From the NCBI GenBank assembly GCA_027080245.1, contig JALWSN010000177.1:1-5671 (forward strand): 5,671 nt of DNA. The letters are read 5' to 3'. A program made the translations under genes and the position numbers. Below, piece by piece: positions 1-5,671 of the stretch; positions within the stretch are counted from its first letter, which is position 1, and every line of letters starts with the position of its first letter. The stretch comes from Ignavibacteriales bacterium (GTDB lineage Bacteria > Bacteroidota > Ignavibacteria > Ignavibacteriales > Melioribacteraceae). Below the pieces are notes generated by a model. The model was not told the origin of the DNA and made no database searches. It saw only the letters and a list, made by a program, of their open reading frames with translations.

Positions 1-29
1 AACCCTTCCCATCCGGAAGGGGAAGGGTT
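1..29. repeat. GC-rich palindrome at left edge (REP-like repeat or hairpin)
   Basis: Arms aacccttccc (1-10) and gggaagggtt (20-29) are exact reverse complements around a 9-nt loop, and the element may extend left of the window. A second possible pairing is ccatcc (9-14) with ggatgg (32-37), so the element may run to about position 40. It is far more GC-rich than the surrounding spacer. No T-run follows on the + strand, which argues against an ordinary intrinsic terminator in that direction. The build (pyrimidine arm, short loop, purine arm, then a tttgggatgg-like tail) resembles dispersed intergenic palindromes of the REP type, but a second copy is not present here to prove it. It could also be the end of transcription for an unseen upstream gene. 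Confidence 0.55.
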
Positions 30-74
30 TGGGATGGAGTGCTTGGTTGCAAATAGAATTTCTTAGAAAGAGTT

Positions 75-115
75 TTTGTCCAAAATGCATTCTAATTCAA
101 TTTATTTTGGACAAA
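75..115. repeat. Perfect 12-bp inverted repeat with 17-nt spacer (possible operator or hairpin)
   Basis: tttgtccaaaat (75-86) and attttggacaaa (104-115) are exact reverse complements separated by 17 nt. The arms are centred 29 bp apart, near three turns of DNA, which would suit two protein dimers or a looped binding site. As RNA it would form a 12-bp stem with a 17-nt loop, with no clear T-tract after it. It lies about 140 bp before miaB and is the most symmetrical element in the leader. Whether it serves miaB, an unseen divergent or upstream gene, or is a mobile-element relic cannot be decided from this window. Confidence 0.5.
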
Positions 116-163
116 TGTGACTGATTACTTTCCGGAAAAGCCTGATGAAGCGTAAAATTGTAA

Positions 164-197
164 TTTGAAAATTCTTTAATTAACTTTAATAGCTTTT
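164..197 (+). promoter_or_regulatory. Weak candidate promoter for the miaB operon (Bacteroidota-like)
   Basis: TTTG at 164-167 followed after 22 nt by TAGCTTTT at 190-197 resembles the Bacteroidota promoter pattern (-33 TTTG, -7 TAnnTTTG), with the last base of the -7 box not matching. The same stretch contains TTGAAA (165-170), one mismatch from a sigma-70 -35 box, but there is no good -10 at 16-18 nt. The spacing to the miaB ATG (about 60 nt) is reasonable. The region is so AT-rich that chance matches are likely, so this is only the best candidate visible. Confidence 0.25.
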
Positions 198-231
198 TAA
201 AATTATTTTTGCTAATGCTAAAATTATTTTT
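198..231 (+). repeat. 13-bp direct repeat, 21-bp period, upstream of miaB
   Basis: The sequence taaaattattttt occurs exactly at 198-210 and again at 219-231, separated by gctaatgc. The 21-bp period puts both copies on the same face of the helix. The position, 27 nt before the miaB start, falls in the likely 5' leader or just after a promoter. It could be a tandem protein-binding site, an AT-rich leader element, or simple low-complexity duplication. The sequence does not distinguish these. Confidence 0.4.
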
Positions 232-257
232 TAATTAAAATCAGAAAGCGTAAATAA

Positions 258-1607
258 ATGAATAAAAATAAAGTTTACATCGAAACTTACGGCTGCCAGA
301 TGAACGTAGCCGATAGCGAGCTTGTAATGGGAATTCTTAGCCGACAGGGTTACGAATTAACAAAAGAAATTGACGAAGCAGACGTAATTTTAATTAACAC
401 ATGCAGCGTAAGGGACAACGCCGAACAGCGAATTTTCGGACGCTTAGGAAATATTAAAAAAATCAAAGATTCGCATTCCGGCGCCGTGGTAGGCATTCTT
501 GGTTGCATGGCTGAACGATTGCGGGACGATTTAATTAAAAATAAAAATCTGGTGGATATTGTAGTTGGTCCCGACGAATACCGTCGTCTGCCTTCGTTTA
601 TTGAAAGCGCTATTGGCGGCGTTAAGGGAATTGGAGTTAAACTTTCCCGCACGGAAACTTACGAGGATATTGAGCCTTACCGCGAAGAAGGGCTTTCGGC
701 TTGGATTTCGGTGATGCGCGGCTGCGACAAATTTTGCGCCTATTGCGTTGTGCCTTTTACTCGCGGTAGGGAACGTAGCAGAAGCCTTGATTCAATCGTA
801 AGCGAAATTGAAAAACTTTCGGTGCGCGGTTTCCGGGAAGTTACTCTCTTAGGACAAAATGTAAATTCCTACAATTACGAAGGAAAGGACTTCGCCGATT
901 TGTTAAACGCGGCGGCTAAAGTGGACAGGCAAATTAGAATTCGTTTCACAACTTCACATCCTCAAGATTTGTCGGCGAAACTCCTTTATGCCATTGCGGA
1001 GAATCCTAACGTTTGCAACTACATTCATCTGCCCGTTCAATCGGGCTCTAACAGGATTCTCAGATTAATGAATAGAAATTACACAATCGAACATTACCTT
1101 GAGCTGATTGAAAAAGCTCGCAAAATAATTCCCGGAGTAAGCTTTAGCACTGATATTATTGCCGGTTACCCAACCGAAACAGAAGAAGACCACCAAGCCA
1201 CTCTGGACGTTCTTAAACGCGTTGAATACGACGGCGCTTACATGTTTAAGTATTCTCCGCGAGAAGGAACCAAAGCTTACAAAATGGAAGACGACGTTCC
1301 CAATGAAATTAAAACCCGTAGGTTGAATGAAATTATCGCGCTACAACAATCAATTTCTTTAAAGAAAAATCAAGCGCTGATTGGAACCGAGGATGTTGTT
1401 TTAGTAGAAGGGTTTAGTAAAAAATCCGAAAATTATTTGGCGGGTAAAACCGATGCCAACAAGGTTGTTGTTTTCCCGAAAAGCGAAGGAGTAGTTCCTG
1501 GCGATTATGTAAATGTTAAAATTACCGGCGCAACTTCGGCTACGCTTTTTGGCGAATTTTTAGGCAAAACTGTTTTGAATGAATTTGCTGATGGAATTTC
1601 GGCTTAA
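258..1607 (+). CDS. miaB: MiaB, tRNA-2-methylthio-N6-isopentenyladenosine-37 methylthiotransferase
   Basis: Radical-SAM enzyme that adds the 2-methylthio group to i6A at position 37 of tRNAs reading UNN codons, using two 4Fe-4S clusters, in the cytoplasm. The 449-residue length is normal for the family. The N-terminal MTTase domain carries its three cluster cysteines: C13 in YGCQMN, C49 in NTCSVRD and C83 in LGCMAERL. The radical-SAM CxxxCxxC motif is C156, C160 and C163 in RGCDKFCAYC, followed by VPFTRGRERSR. TSHP (232-235), LPVQSGS (258-264) and TDIIAGYPTET (298-308) are also typical, and a TRAM RNA-binding domain covers about 373-436. All key residues are intact. The start is firm because an in-frame TAA (255-257) directly precedes the ATG. 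No strong Shine-Dalgarno is seen. It is the first gene of the apparent operon. MiaB is preferred over MtaB or RimO because of the YGCQMN and RGCDKFCAYC signatures. Confidence 0.97.
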   Translation: MNKNKVYIETYGCQMNVADSELVMGILSRQGYELTKEIDEADVILINTCSVRDNAEQRIFGRLGNIKKIKDSHSGAVVGILGCMAERLRDDLIKNKNLVDIVVGPDEYRRLPSFIESAIGGVKGIGVKLSRTETYEDIEPYREEGLSAWISVMRGCDKFCAYCVVPFTRGRERSRSLDSIVSEIEKLSVRGFREVTLLGQNVNSYNYEGKDFADLLNAAAKVDRQIRIRFTTSHPQDLSAKLLYAIAENPNVCNYIHLPVQSGSNRILRLMNRNYTIEHYLELIEKARKIIPGVSFSTDIIAGYPTETEEDHQATLDVLKRVEYDGAYMFKYSPREGTKAYKMEDDVPNEIKTRRLNEIIALQQSISLKKNQALIGTEDVVLVEGFSKKSENYLAGKTDANKVVVFPKSEGVVPGDYVNVKITGATSATLFGEFLGKTVLNEFADGISA

Positions 1608-1608
1608 A

Positions 1609-2373
1609 ATGAAACGCGGTTTAATAATATTTTTATTTGTAGTATTCGGTCGGCAGGTTTTAGCGCAAGAATTTGACATTACTCAATATTTGCAGGAAAT
1701 CGACGCGGGCGGAGCCGCTAAAGTGGCTAAGCTATTGCCTTCCCTTAAAAAGGCTCATCCGAACGATCCTTCGGTGCTTTTTTTGGACGCAGTTCTCACT
1801 ACCAACGGGGAAGAGGCTTTTCAAAAATACTACAAAATTTATTCAGAGTATCCGCACAGCGCATATGCCGATGCGGCTCTTTACCGTATTTTTTCTTTTT
1901 ATTTTTCAATGGGGCTCTACGTTAAGGCAAAAAAATATCTGCAGAAATTAAAAAAAGAATATCCGAGTTCCCCTTACATTAAATACGCAAACAGAAACAT
2001 CCCCGAAGAGGAACTGGGAAAAGTGGTTTTGTTTGAAAATAACAAATTGGTACAAAAGCAAAAATCCGATAAGCAAAATCCCGGCTCTGAAAAGAAAATA
2101 AAACCAAAAAGGACAATCCCCAAAACCGTCGTAAATTATTTTGCAGTTCAAGCTGGAGCGTTTTTAAATTACGATAATGCAAAAAATTTAAGCCGTAAAT
2201 TTAAGGGGATTGGCTGGACGACGTTAATTTACCCGAAAGAAGTTGGAGGCGCTTTGCTTAACGTTGTTTTAGTTGGTAAGTTTAAAACTCGCAGAGAAGC
2301 GGAGCGGCGGCTTAAAAAATTAAAATCCACATTTGGCATTAGGGGTAGAATAATTAAAATTAAAAATAAATGA
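1609..2373 (+). CDS. Secreted SPOR-domain protein with TPR-like helical N-terminal half
   Basis: Predicted periplasmic protein of 254 residues. Residues 1-19 form a signal peptide (MKRG, a hydrophobic run, then VLA before Q20) with a signal peptidase I-type site and no lipobox cysteine. Residues about 50-125 (motifs PNDPSVLFLDA, EYPHSAYADAALY, YPSSPYIKYA) resemble the helical repeats of TPR/YbgF-type envelope proteins. A basic, probably disordered linker follows (about 145-172). The C-terminus (about 175-252, FAVQAGAFLNYDNAKNLSRK to the end) is a SPOR domain, a fold known to bind glycan strands stripped of stem peptides at division sites. The start at 1609 is preferred over ATGs at 1579 and 1591 because it gives a clean signal peptide and lies 1 nt after the miaB stop. 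The gene overlaps the next one by 4 nt. A role in cell division or envelope maintenance is inferred, and the exact function is unknown. Confidence 0.85.
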   Translation: MKRGLIIFLFVVFGRQVLAQEFDITQYLQEIDAGGAAKVAKLLPSLKKAHPNDPSVLFLDAVLTTNGEEAFQKYYKIYSEYPHSAYADAALYRIFSFYFSMGLYVKAKKYLQKLKKEYPSSPYIKYANRNIPEEELGKVVLFENNKLVQKQKSDKQNPGSEKKIKPKRTIPKTVVNYFAVQAGAFLNYDNAKNLSRKFKGIGWTTLIYPKEVGGALLNVVLVGKFKTRREAERRLKKLKSTFGIRGRIIKIKNK

Positions 2374-3137
2374 AAATTGTTTGCCTTGGCGCTGGTTCCG
2401 CCCGAACAAATTTAACTGATTTCCATTCTTCGGTGTTTGTAAAGAAGGAAGCCGCCGGAGTACTGATTGACGTCGGCGACGGCATTTCAAGGGCTTTGAA
2501 AAGCAATAATATCAAGCTGAATGAAATTTCTTGCATTTTAATTTCGCATTTCCACGCAGATCACATTGCGGGGCTCCCTTTGCTGATTACTCAAATGAAA
2601 ATTGAAAACAGAAAATCGCCTCTCAAAATATTTGTTGCCAAACAATTAAAAAAGAATTTGGAAAATTTCCTCAACGTTTGCTATCTATTTTTAGAAAAAA
2701 TGCCCTTTCCCAATGAAATTATTGGGTTTTCAGGCAATCTGAATTTTGAACTGGTGGAAGGACTAACAATTAAGCCTATTCAAAATACTCACGTTAAGCC
2801 ATTCGCGGAAATTGATGAGGAAAAATTCCCGCGCGAAAATTTTTCTTCATTTAGTTTTTTGATTTCGGAAAACGATAGGAACTTTTACTACTCTGCCGAT
2901 GTAGGAAGCGGCGAGGATTTCTTTCTATTCAATGAACAAGTAGAAGCGGCTTTTCTCGAATCAACACACGTAGATTTCGATTCAATTATTAAATTTGCCA
3001 GAAGGCACAGCGATTCCGAAATATTTTTAACTCACATCGACGACTTTGACAAAGTTAAAAATTTTGTTGAAGAACTGGACGAAGAATTAAGAAAAAGAAT
3101 AGCGATTGCGGCAAAAGGAATAATATTAAAAATATAG
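2370..3137 (+). CDS. RNase Z-like metallo-beta-lactamase-fold hydrolase
   Basis: Cytoplasmic metal-dependent hydrolase of 255 residues, with no signal peptide. The N-terminus MKIVCLGAGSA is the usual opening strand of RNase Z-type MBL proteins. The metal-binding motif HxHxDH is complete (H60, H62, D64, H65 in SHFHADHIAG). Further likely ligands are H141 (NTHVKP), D177 (YSADVGS) and H222 (LTHID). These match the ligand order of the RNase Z/arylsulfatase branch, which cleaves phosphodiesters such as the 3' trailer of pre-tRNA. However, the protein is shorter than typical RNase Z (about 300 residues or more), and I see no flexible-arm exosite insertion with its GP motif, so tRNA 3' processing should not be assumed. 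The start overlaps the SPOR gene's stop in ATGA, which suggests translational coupling. A cyclic-nucleotide or other phosphodiesterase role is equally possible. Confidence 0.85.
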   Translation: MKIVCLGAGSARTNLTDFHSSVFVKKEAAGVLIDVGDGISRALKSNNIKLNEISCILISHFHADHIAGLPLLITQMKIENRKSPLKIFVAKQLKKNLENFLNVCYLFLEKMPFPNEIIGFSGNLNFELVEGLTIKPIQNTHVKPFAEIDEEKFPRENFSSFSFLISENDRNFYYSADVGSGEDFFLFNEQVEAAFLESTHVDFDSIIKFARRHSDSEIFLTHIDDFDKVKNFVEELDEELRKRIAIAAKGIILKI

Positions 3138-3173
3138 TTATTTTTGTAAGATTAATTAAATATTTGTGACAAA

Positions 3174-4271
3174 ATGACGCCTGAAGAATTTCAAAGAAAG
3201 TTCGGAATAATCGGAAAATCAAAAAAGATTCGCGACCTTGTTGACATTGTAATGCAAGTGGCGCAGTCGGAGATTTCCGTTCTAATTTACGGCGAAAGCG
3301 GTTCGGGCAAAGAAGTTTTCGCGCGTGCCATCCACGGCTTTAGCAAGCGCGCGAACAAACCCCTTGTTAGCGTTAACTGCGGCGCAATACCCGAAGGCAT
3401 TCTGGAAAGCGAATTATTCGGACACACGAAAGGCTCTTTTACCGGAGCTATTGACAACAGAAAAGGCTATTTCGAAATAGCTAATGGCGGCACGCTTTTT
3501 CTGGACGAGATTGCCGAAATGCCTTTAACTACGCAGGTTAAGTTGCTACGAGTTTTGGAAACCAAAGAATTCATGCGCATTGGAAGCGAAACTGTAACTA
3601 AAGTTGACGTGGGAATTTTAGCCGCCACAAACAAGGATTTGCAAAGAGAAGTGGAAGCTAAGCGCTTCAGGCACGATTTGTATTTTAGACTGAAAGCGGT
3701 TACAATTAATGTTCCCTCTTTGCGAGAACGAAAGGAAGATATCCCGCTTTTAGCGGAGAATTTTTTAAGAGAATATTCAATTCCAAATAAAACTTCAATT
3801 AGACAGCTTACAAACGATGCGCTTGAACTGTTGATTGATTACGATTGGCCGGGCAACATTCGCGAACTTAAAAACACGGTTGAATCCGCCGCTGCGCTTT
3901 CGCGCTCAGACGTAATTGACGCGGCTACTATTGGCAGATTGTTGATTAAAGATTTTGAAGAATCGCCCCGGAATTTGCCAGTGGCTTTGCGCAAATCGCC
4001 GGAAACTACCGATCGAGAAATGATTTTCGGCGCTTTGATTGAAATTAAAAAAGATTTGCTCGAGTTAAAAAACTTGGCTTACCAATCAACTCAAAATTTG
4101 CAAAGCGTTCAGGCCTCGGACGGTGAAATAAAACCAATCTGGCAATTGGAGAAGGAGGCGATAATCAATGCTTTGAACAAATTTAAATGGAACAAAAAGA
4201 AAACGGCGAAAGCCCTTGAAATAAGCGAAAGGACACTTTACAGAAAATTAAAAGAATATGGCATTCAATAA
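3174..4271 (+). CDS. Sigma-54-dependent transcriptional activator (AAA+ and Fis-type HTH, no sensor domain)
   Basis: Bacterial enhancer-binding protein of 365 residues that would use ATP hydrolysis to open sigma-54 promoter complexes. The AAA+ domain starts almost at the N-terminus (IIGKSKKIRDL). Motifs seen are Walker A GESGSGKE (40-47), the sigma-54 contact loop GSFTGA (87-92, a variant of GAFTGA), Walker B GTLFLDEI (106-113), sensor I AATN (150-153), RHDLYFRL (166-173, arginine-finger region) and sensor II WPGNIREL (225-232). A linker of about 60 residues (262-322), partly helical with regular leucines, leads to a Fis-type helix-turn-helix (about 325-363, KKTAKALEISERTLYRKL). No receiver, GAF or PAS domain precedes the AAA+ module. 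An in-frame TAA at 3153-3155 limits upstream extension. It follows the hydrolase gene by 36 nt and overlaps lptE by 14 nt. Its targets are not visible; no convincing -24/-12 promoter was found in the window. Confidence 0.93.
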   Translation: MTPEEFQRKFGIIGKSKKIRDLVDIVMQVAQSEISVLIYGESGSGKEVFARAIHGFSKRANKPLVSVNCGAIPEGILESELFGHTKGSFTGAIDNRKGYFEIANGGTLFLDEIAEMPLTTQVKLLRVLETKEFMRIGSETVTKVDVGILAATNKDLQREVEAKRFRHDLYFRLKAVTINVPSLRERKEDIPLLAENFLREYSIPNKTSIRQLTNDALELLIDYDWPGNIRELKNTVESAAALSRSDVIDAATIGRLLIKDFEESPRNLPVALRKSPETTDREMIFGALIEIKKDLLELKNLAYQSTQNLQSVQASDGEIKPIWQLEKEAIINALNKFKWNKKKTAKALEISERTLYRKLKEYGIQ

Positions 4272-4767
4272 AAAGCATTGGGGAATTTTTTTTGTTTTTT
4301 TGCTGGCAGGTGCCTGTAGGTATTCATTTACAGGCTCTTCCGTGCCGCCGCATCTTAAAACTATTGCAATTCCTTTGTTTAAGGACAATACCGGAACTGG
4401 CGAAGCAAATTTAAAAGACGATTTTACAAACCGGTTAATTCAAAAATTTCTTGACGATAATTCTCTTCAGGTAACCGGCAAGGCAAATGCAAACGCTTTG
4501 TTGTTGGGAACTATTGTTTCAATGAACGACATCCCTAACGAAGTTCAAGCCGGGCAAGAGGTTACTTCCCGTAGAATTACGATTACCGTAAAAGTTATTT
4601 ACAAAGATCTTGTAAAAAAGAAAGTAATTTTCAACAGAAATTTTTCCGACTTCGGAGATTATTCTACCGAAGGCGCGGACATTACCGCCGCGAGGGAAAA
4701 AGCAATCCAAGAGGCAATCGACAAAATAACCGACGATATTCTTCTTGCGGTAGTTTCAAATTGGTGA
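4258..4767 (+). CDS. lptE: LptE-like LPS-assembly outer-membrane lipoprotein
   Basis: Predicted lipoprotein of 169 residues. Residues 1-19 are a lipoprotein signal peptide (basic FNKKHW, hydrophobic run, then LLAGA before C20), so C20 would be lipidated. The mature start CRYSFTGSSVPPHLKTIAIP, followed by LFKDNT, is typical of the Bacteroidota-type LptE family, where LptE plugs the LptD barrel and helps place LPS in the outer leaflet of the outer membrane. The rest fits an alternating helix/strand fold, for example NLKDDFTNRLIQKF (51-64) and TITVKVIYKDL (108-118). The ATG lies inside the last codons of the activator gene (14-nt overlap), an in-frame TAA at 4249-4251 excludes a start further upstream, and no other ATG precedes the signal peptide, so translational coupling is likely. 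The lipobox has alanine at -3, which is less common but tolerated. LptE sequences are divergent, so the assignment rests on the N-terminal motif, length and neighbourhood. Confidence 0.82.
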   Translation: MAFNKKHWGIFFVFLLAGACRYSFTGSSVPPHLKTIAIPLFKDNTGTGEANLKDDFTNRLIQKFLDDNSLQVTGKANANALLLGTIVSMNDIPNEVQAGQEVTSRRITITVKVIYKDLVKKKVIFNRNFSDFGDYSTEGADITAAREKAIQEAIDKITDDILLAVVSNW

Positions 4768-4769
4768 GG
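4766..4769 (+). promoter_or_regulatory. Shine-Dalgarno GAGG for the GT2 gene
   Basis: GAGG overlaps the lptE stop codon (TGA 4765-4767) and sits 8 nt before the ATG at 4778. It is the clearest ribosome-binding site in the window and supports 4778 as the start over the in-frame ATG at 4805. Confidence 0.6.
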
Positions 4770-4777
4770 TTTTAATA

Positions 4778-5671
4778 ATGATTAAAATTGACGAATTTGT
4801 TTTAATGCTTTACATTTTTGCTCTTACTGTGTTAATGCTCTTTTCGAGCCATGGCGCGCTGATGTTGTTCTACCAGAAAAAATACAGAACAAATAAACCC
4901 AAATCTAACGGCAAGAAAAAATTCACGGACGTTGTTACAATTCAGCTTCCTATTTACAATGAATATTACGTTGCGCGAAGGCTTATGGACGCGGTGTGCG
5001 AAATTGATTACCCCCGCGAGCTCCTTGAAATTCAAGTGCTTGATGATTCCACGGACGAGACTGCAGAATTATTAAAGCAGATAGTAAAAGAAAAACATAA
5101 GCAAGGTTTTGAAATTAAATACATCCACCGGAGCAATAGAAAGGGGTTTAAAGCGGGAGCTCTTAGGGAAGGTTTGAAAACTGCGCGCGGCAAGTTCATT
5201 GCAATTTTCGACGCCGATTTTATTCCTCGTAAAGATTTTCTTAAAAAAACTCTACCTTATTTTTCTTCGCCTAAAATTGGTATGGTTCAAACAAGATGGG
5301 AGCATTTAAACGAGGATTATTCAATCCTTACTCAAATTCAAGCGCTGGCATTAAACGGACATTTTGTAGTTGAACAAACGGTTAAAAACCGCTCGGGATT
5401 TTTTATTAACTTTAACGGCACAGGCGGAGTGTGGCGTAAAGAATGCATTGAGGACGCTGGTAATTGGGAAGACGACACGCTTACTGAAGATTTGGATTTA
5501 AGTTACCGCGCTCAACTTAAAGGCTGGAGGTTTGTTTACTTACAGGATTTTACTACGCCGGCCGAGCTTCCGATCGAAATGAACGCGTTAAAAGCGCAGC
5601 AATACCGGTGGACGAAAGGCGCAATTGAAACGGCTAAAAAAATTCTTCCTCGCCTCTGGCGAGCTAAAGTT
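4778..5671 (+). CDS. Family 2 glycosyltransferase, cellulose-synthase-like, membrane-bound (3' end cut by window)
   Basis: The open reading frame is 298 codons long and still open at the right edge, so the C-terminus is missing. Residues about 6-32 form an N-terminal membrane segment (FVLMLYIFALTVLMLF). The cytoplasmic GT-A domain shows all motifs of processive GT2 enzymes: LPIYNE (57-62), DDSTD (89-93), KAGAL (125-129), the metal-binding DAD (145-147), QTRW (171-174), FNGTGG (212-217), the catalytic-base region TED (236-238) and QQYRW (274-278). Such enzymes transfer sugar from a UDP- or GDP-sugar to a growing polysaccharide or a lipid. Further membrane helices normally follow QxxRW and would lie beyond the window. 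The gene begins 10 nt after lptE behind a GAGG site. No PilZ domain or partner gene is visible, so the product (beta-glucan, mannan or a glycolipid) cannot be named. Confidence 0.92.
   Translation, partial: MIKIDEFVLMLYIFALTVLMLFSSHGALMLFYQKKYRTNKPKSNGKKKFTDVVTIQLPIYNEYYVARRLMDAVCEIDYPRELLEIQVLDDSTDETAELLKQIVKEKHKQGFEIKYIHRSNRKGFKAGALREGLKTARGKFIAIFDADFIPRKDFLKKTLPYFSSPKIGMVQTRWEHLNEDYSILTQIQALALNGHFVVEQTVKNRSGFFINFNGTGGVWRKECIEDAGNWEDDTLTEDLDLSYRAQLKGWRFVYLQDFTTPAELPIEMNALKAQQYRWTKGAIETAKKILPRLWRAKV

Noticed and set aside
1..257. Possible small gene, tRNA or riboswitch in the leader
   Set aside because: I saw no tRNA cloverleaf, known riboswitch core, or open frame with plausible coding character on either strand. 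Only the repeats and the weak promoter candidate could be supported.
350..652. 100-codon open frame on the - strand inside miaB
   Set aside because: It is antisense to strongly conserved MiaB motifs, and its peptide has no recognisable features. It is a shadow of the real gene.
1579..1608. Earlier starts at 1579 or 1591 for the SPOR-domain protein
   Set aside because: They would add 6-10 residues in front of a clean signal peptide and create a longer overlap with miaB. The ATG at 1609 fits secretion better.
1673..1951. 92-codon + strand frame and two - strand frames (1948-2182) within the SPOR gene
   Set aside because: These are out-of-frame translations with biased composition, overlapping a gene with a clear signal peptide and SPOR domain.
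3143..3166. TTTG (3143-3146) and AATATTTG (3159-3166) as a Bacteroidota-type promoter before the activator
   Set aside because: The spacer is only 12 nt instead of about 20, the -7 box lacks TA, and it would leave almost no leader before the ATG at 3174.
4519..4710. 63-codon - strand frame inside lptE
   Set aside because: It is antisense to the coding region, with no start context or recognisable motif.
4832..5035. 67-codon - strand frame inside the glycosyltransferase gene
   Set aside because: It is antisense to the membrane segment and first catalytic motifs of an intact GT2 frame.

Overview
The window looks like a stretch of chromosome from a moderately AT-rich Gram-negative bacterium, most likely of the Bacteroidota/Chlorobi/Ignavibacteria assemblage. 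The evidence is a Bacteroidota-style LptE lipoprotein directly behind a sigma-54 activator and close to miaB, weak or absent Shine-Dalgarno sequences at most starts, and very AT-rich spacers. The assignment to Ignavibacteria-like organisms is inference from gene content and style. No marker in the window proves it.

Layout: positions 1-257 are non-coding. They hold a GC-rich palindrome cut by the left edge (1-29), a perfect 12-bp inverted repeat with a 17-nt spacer (75-115), a weak promoter candidate (164-197), and a 13-bp direct repeat with 21-bp period just before the first gene (198-231). Six genes follow, all on the + strand and tightly packed: miaB (258-1607), a secreted SPOR-domain protein (1609-2373), an RNase Z-like metallo-beta-lactamase-fold hydrolase (2370-3137), a sigma-54-dependent activator without a sensor domain (3174-4271), an LptE-like lipoprotein (4258-4767), and a cellulose-synthase-like GT2 glycosyltransferase that runs off the right edge (4778-5671).

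Junctions are a 1-nt gap, a 4-nt ATGA overlap, a 36-nt gap, a 14-nt overlap and a 10-nt gap. No terminator hairpin is visible between genes, so one long operon is the simplest reading, although the 36-nt gap before the activator could hold an internal start site. The theme is tRNA modification and possibly RNA or phosphodiester processing, followed by envelope functions: peptidoglycan binding by SPOR, LPS export to the outer membrane by LptE, and polysaccharide or glycolipid synthesis by the GT2 enzyme. The activator sits where it could tie envelope genes to sigma-54 control. All six proteins belong to known families. No clearly new system is visible. The less explained parts are the upstream repeats, the sensorless activator with its long linker, and the short RNase Z-like protein.
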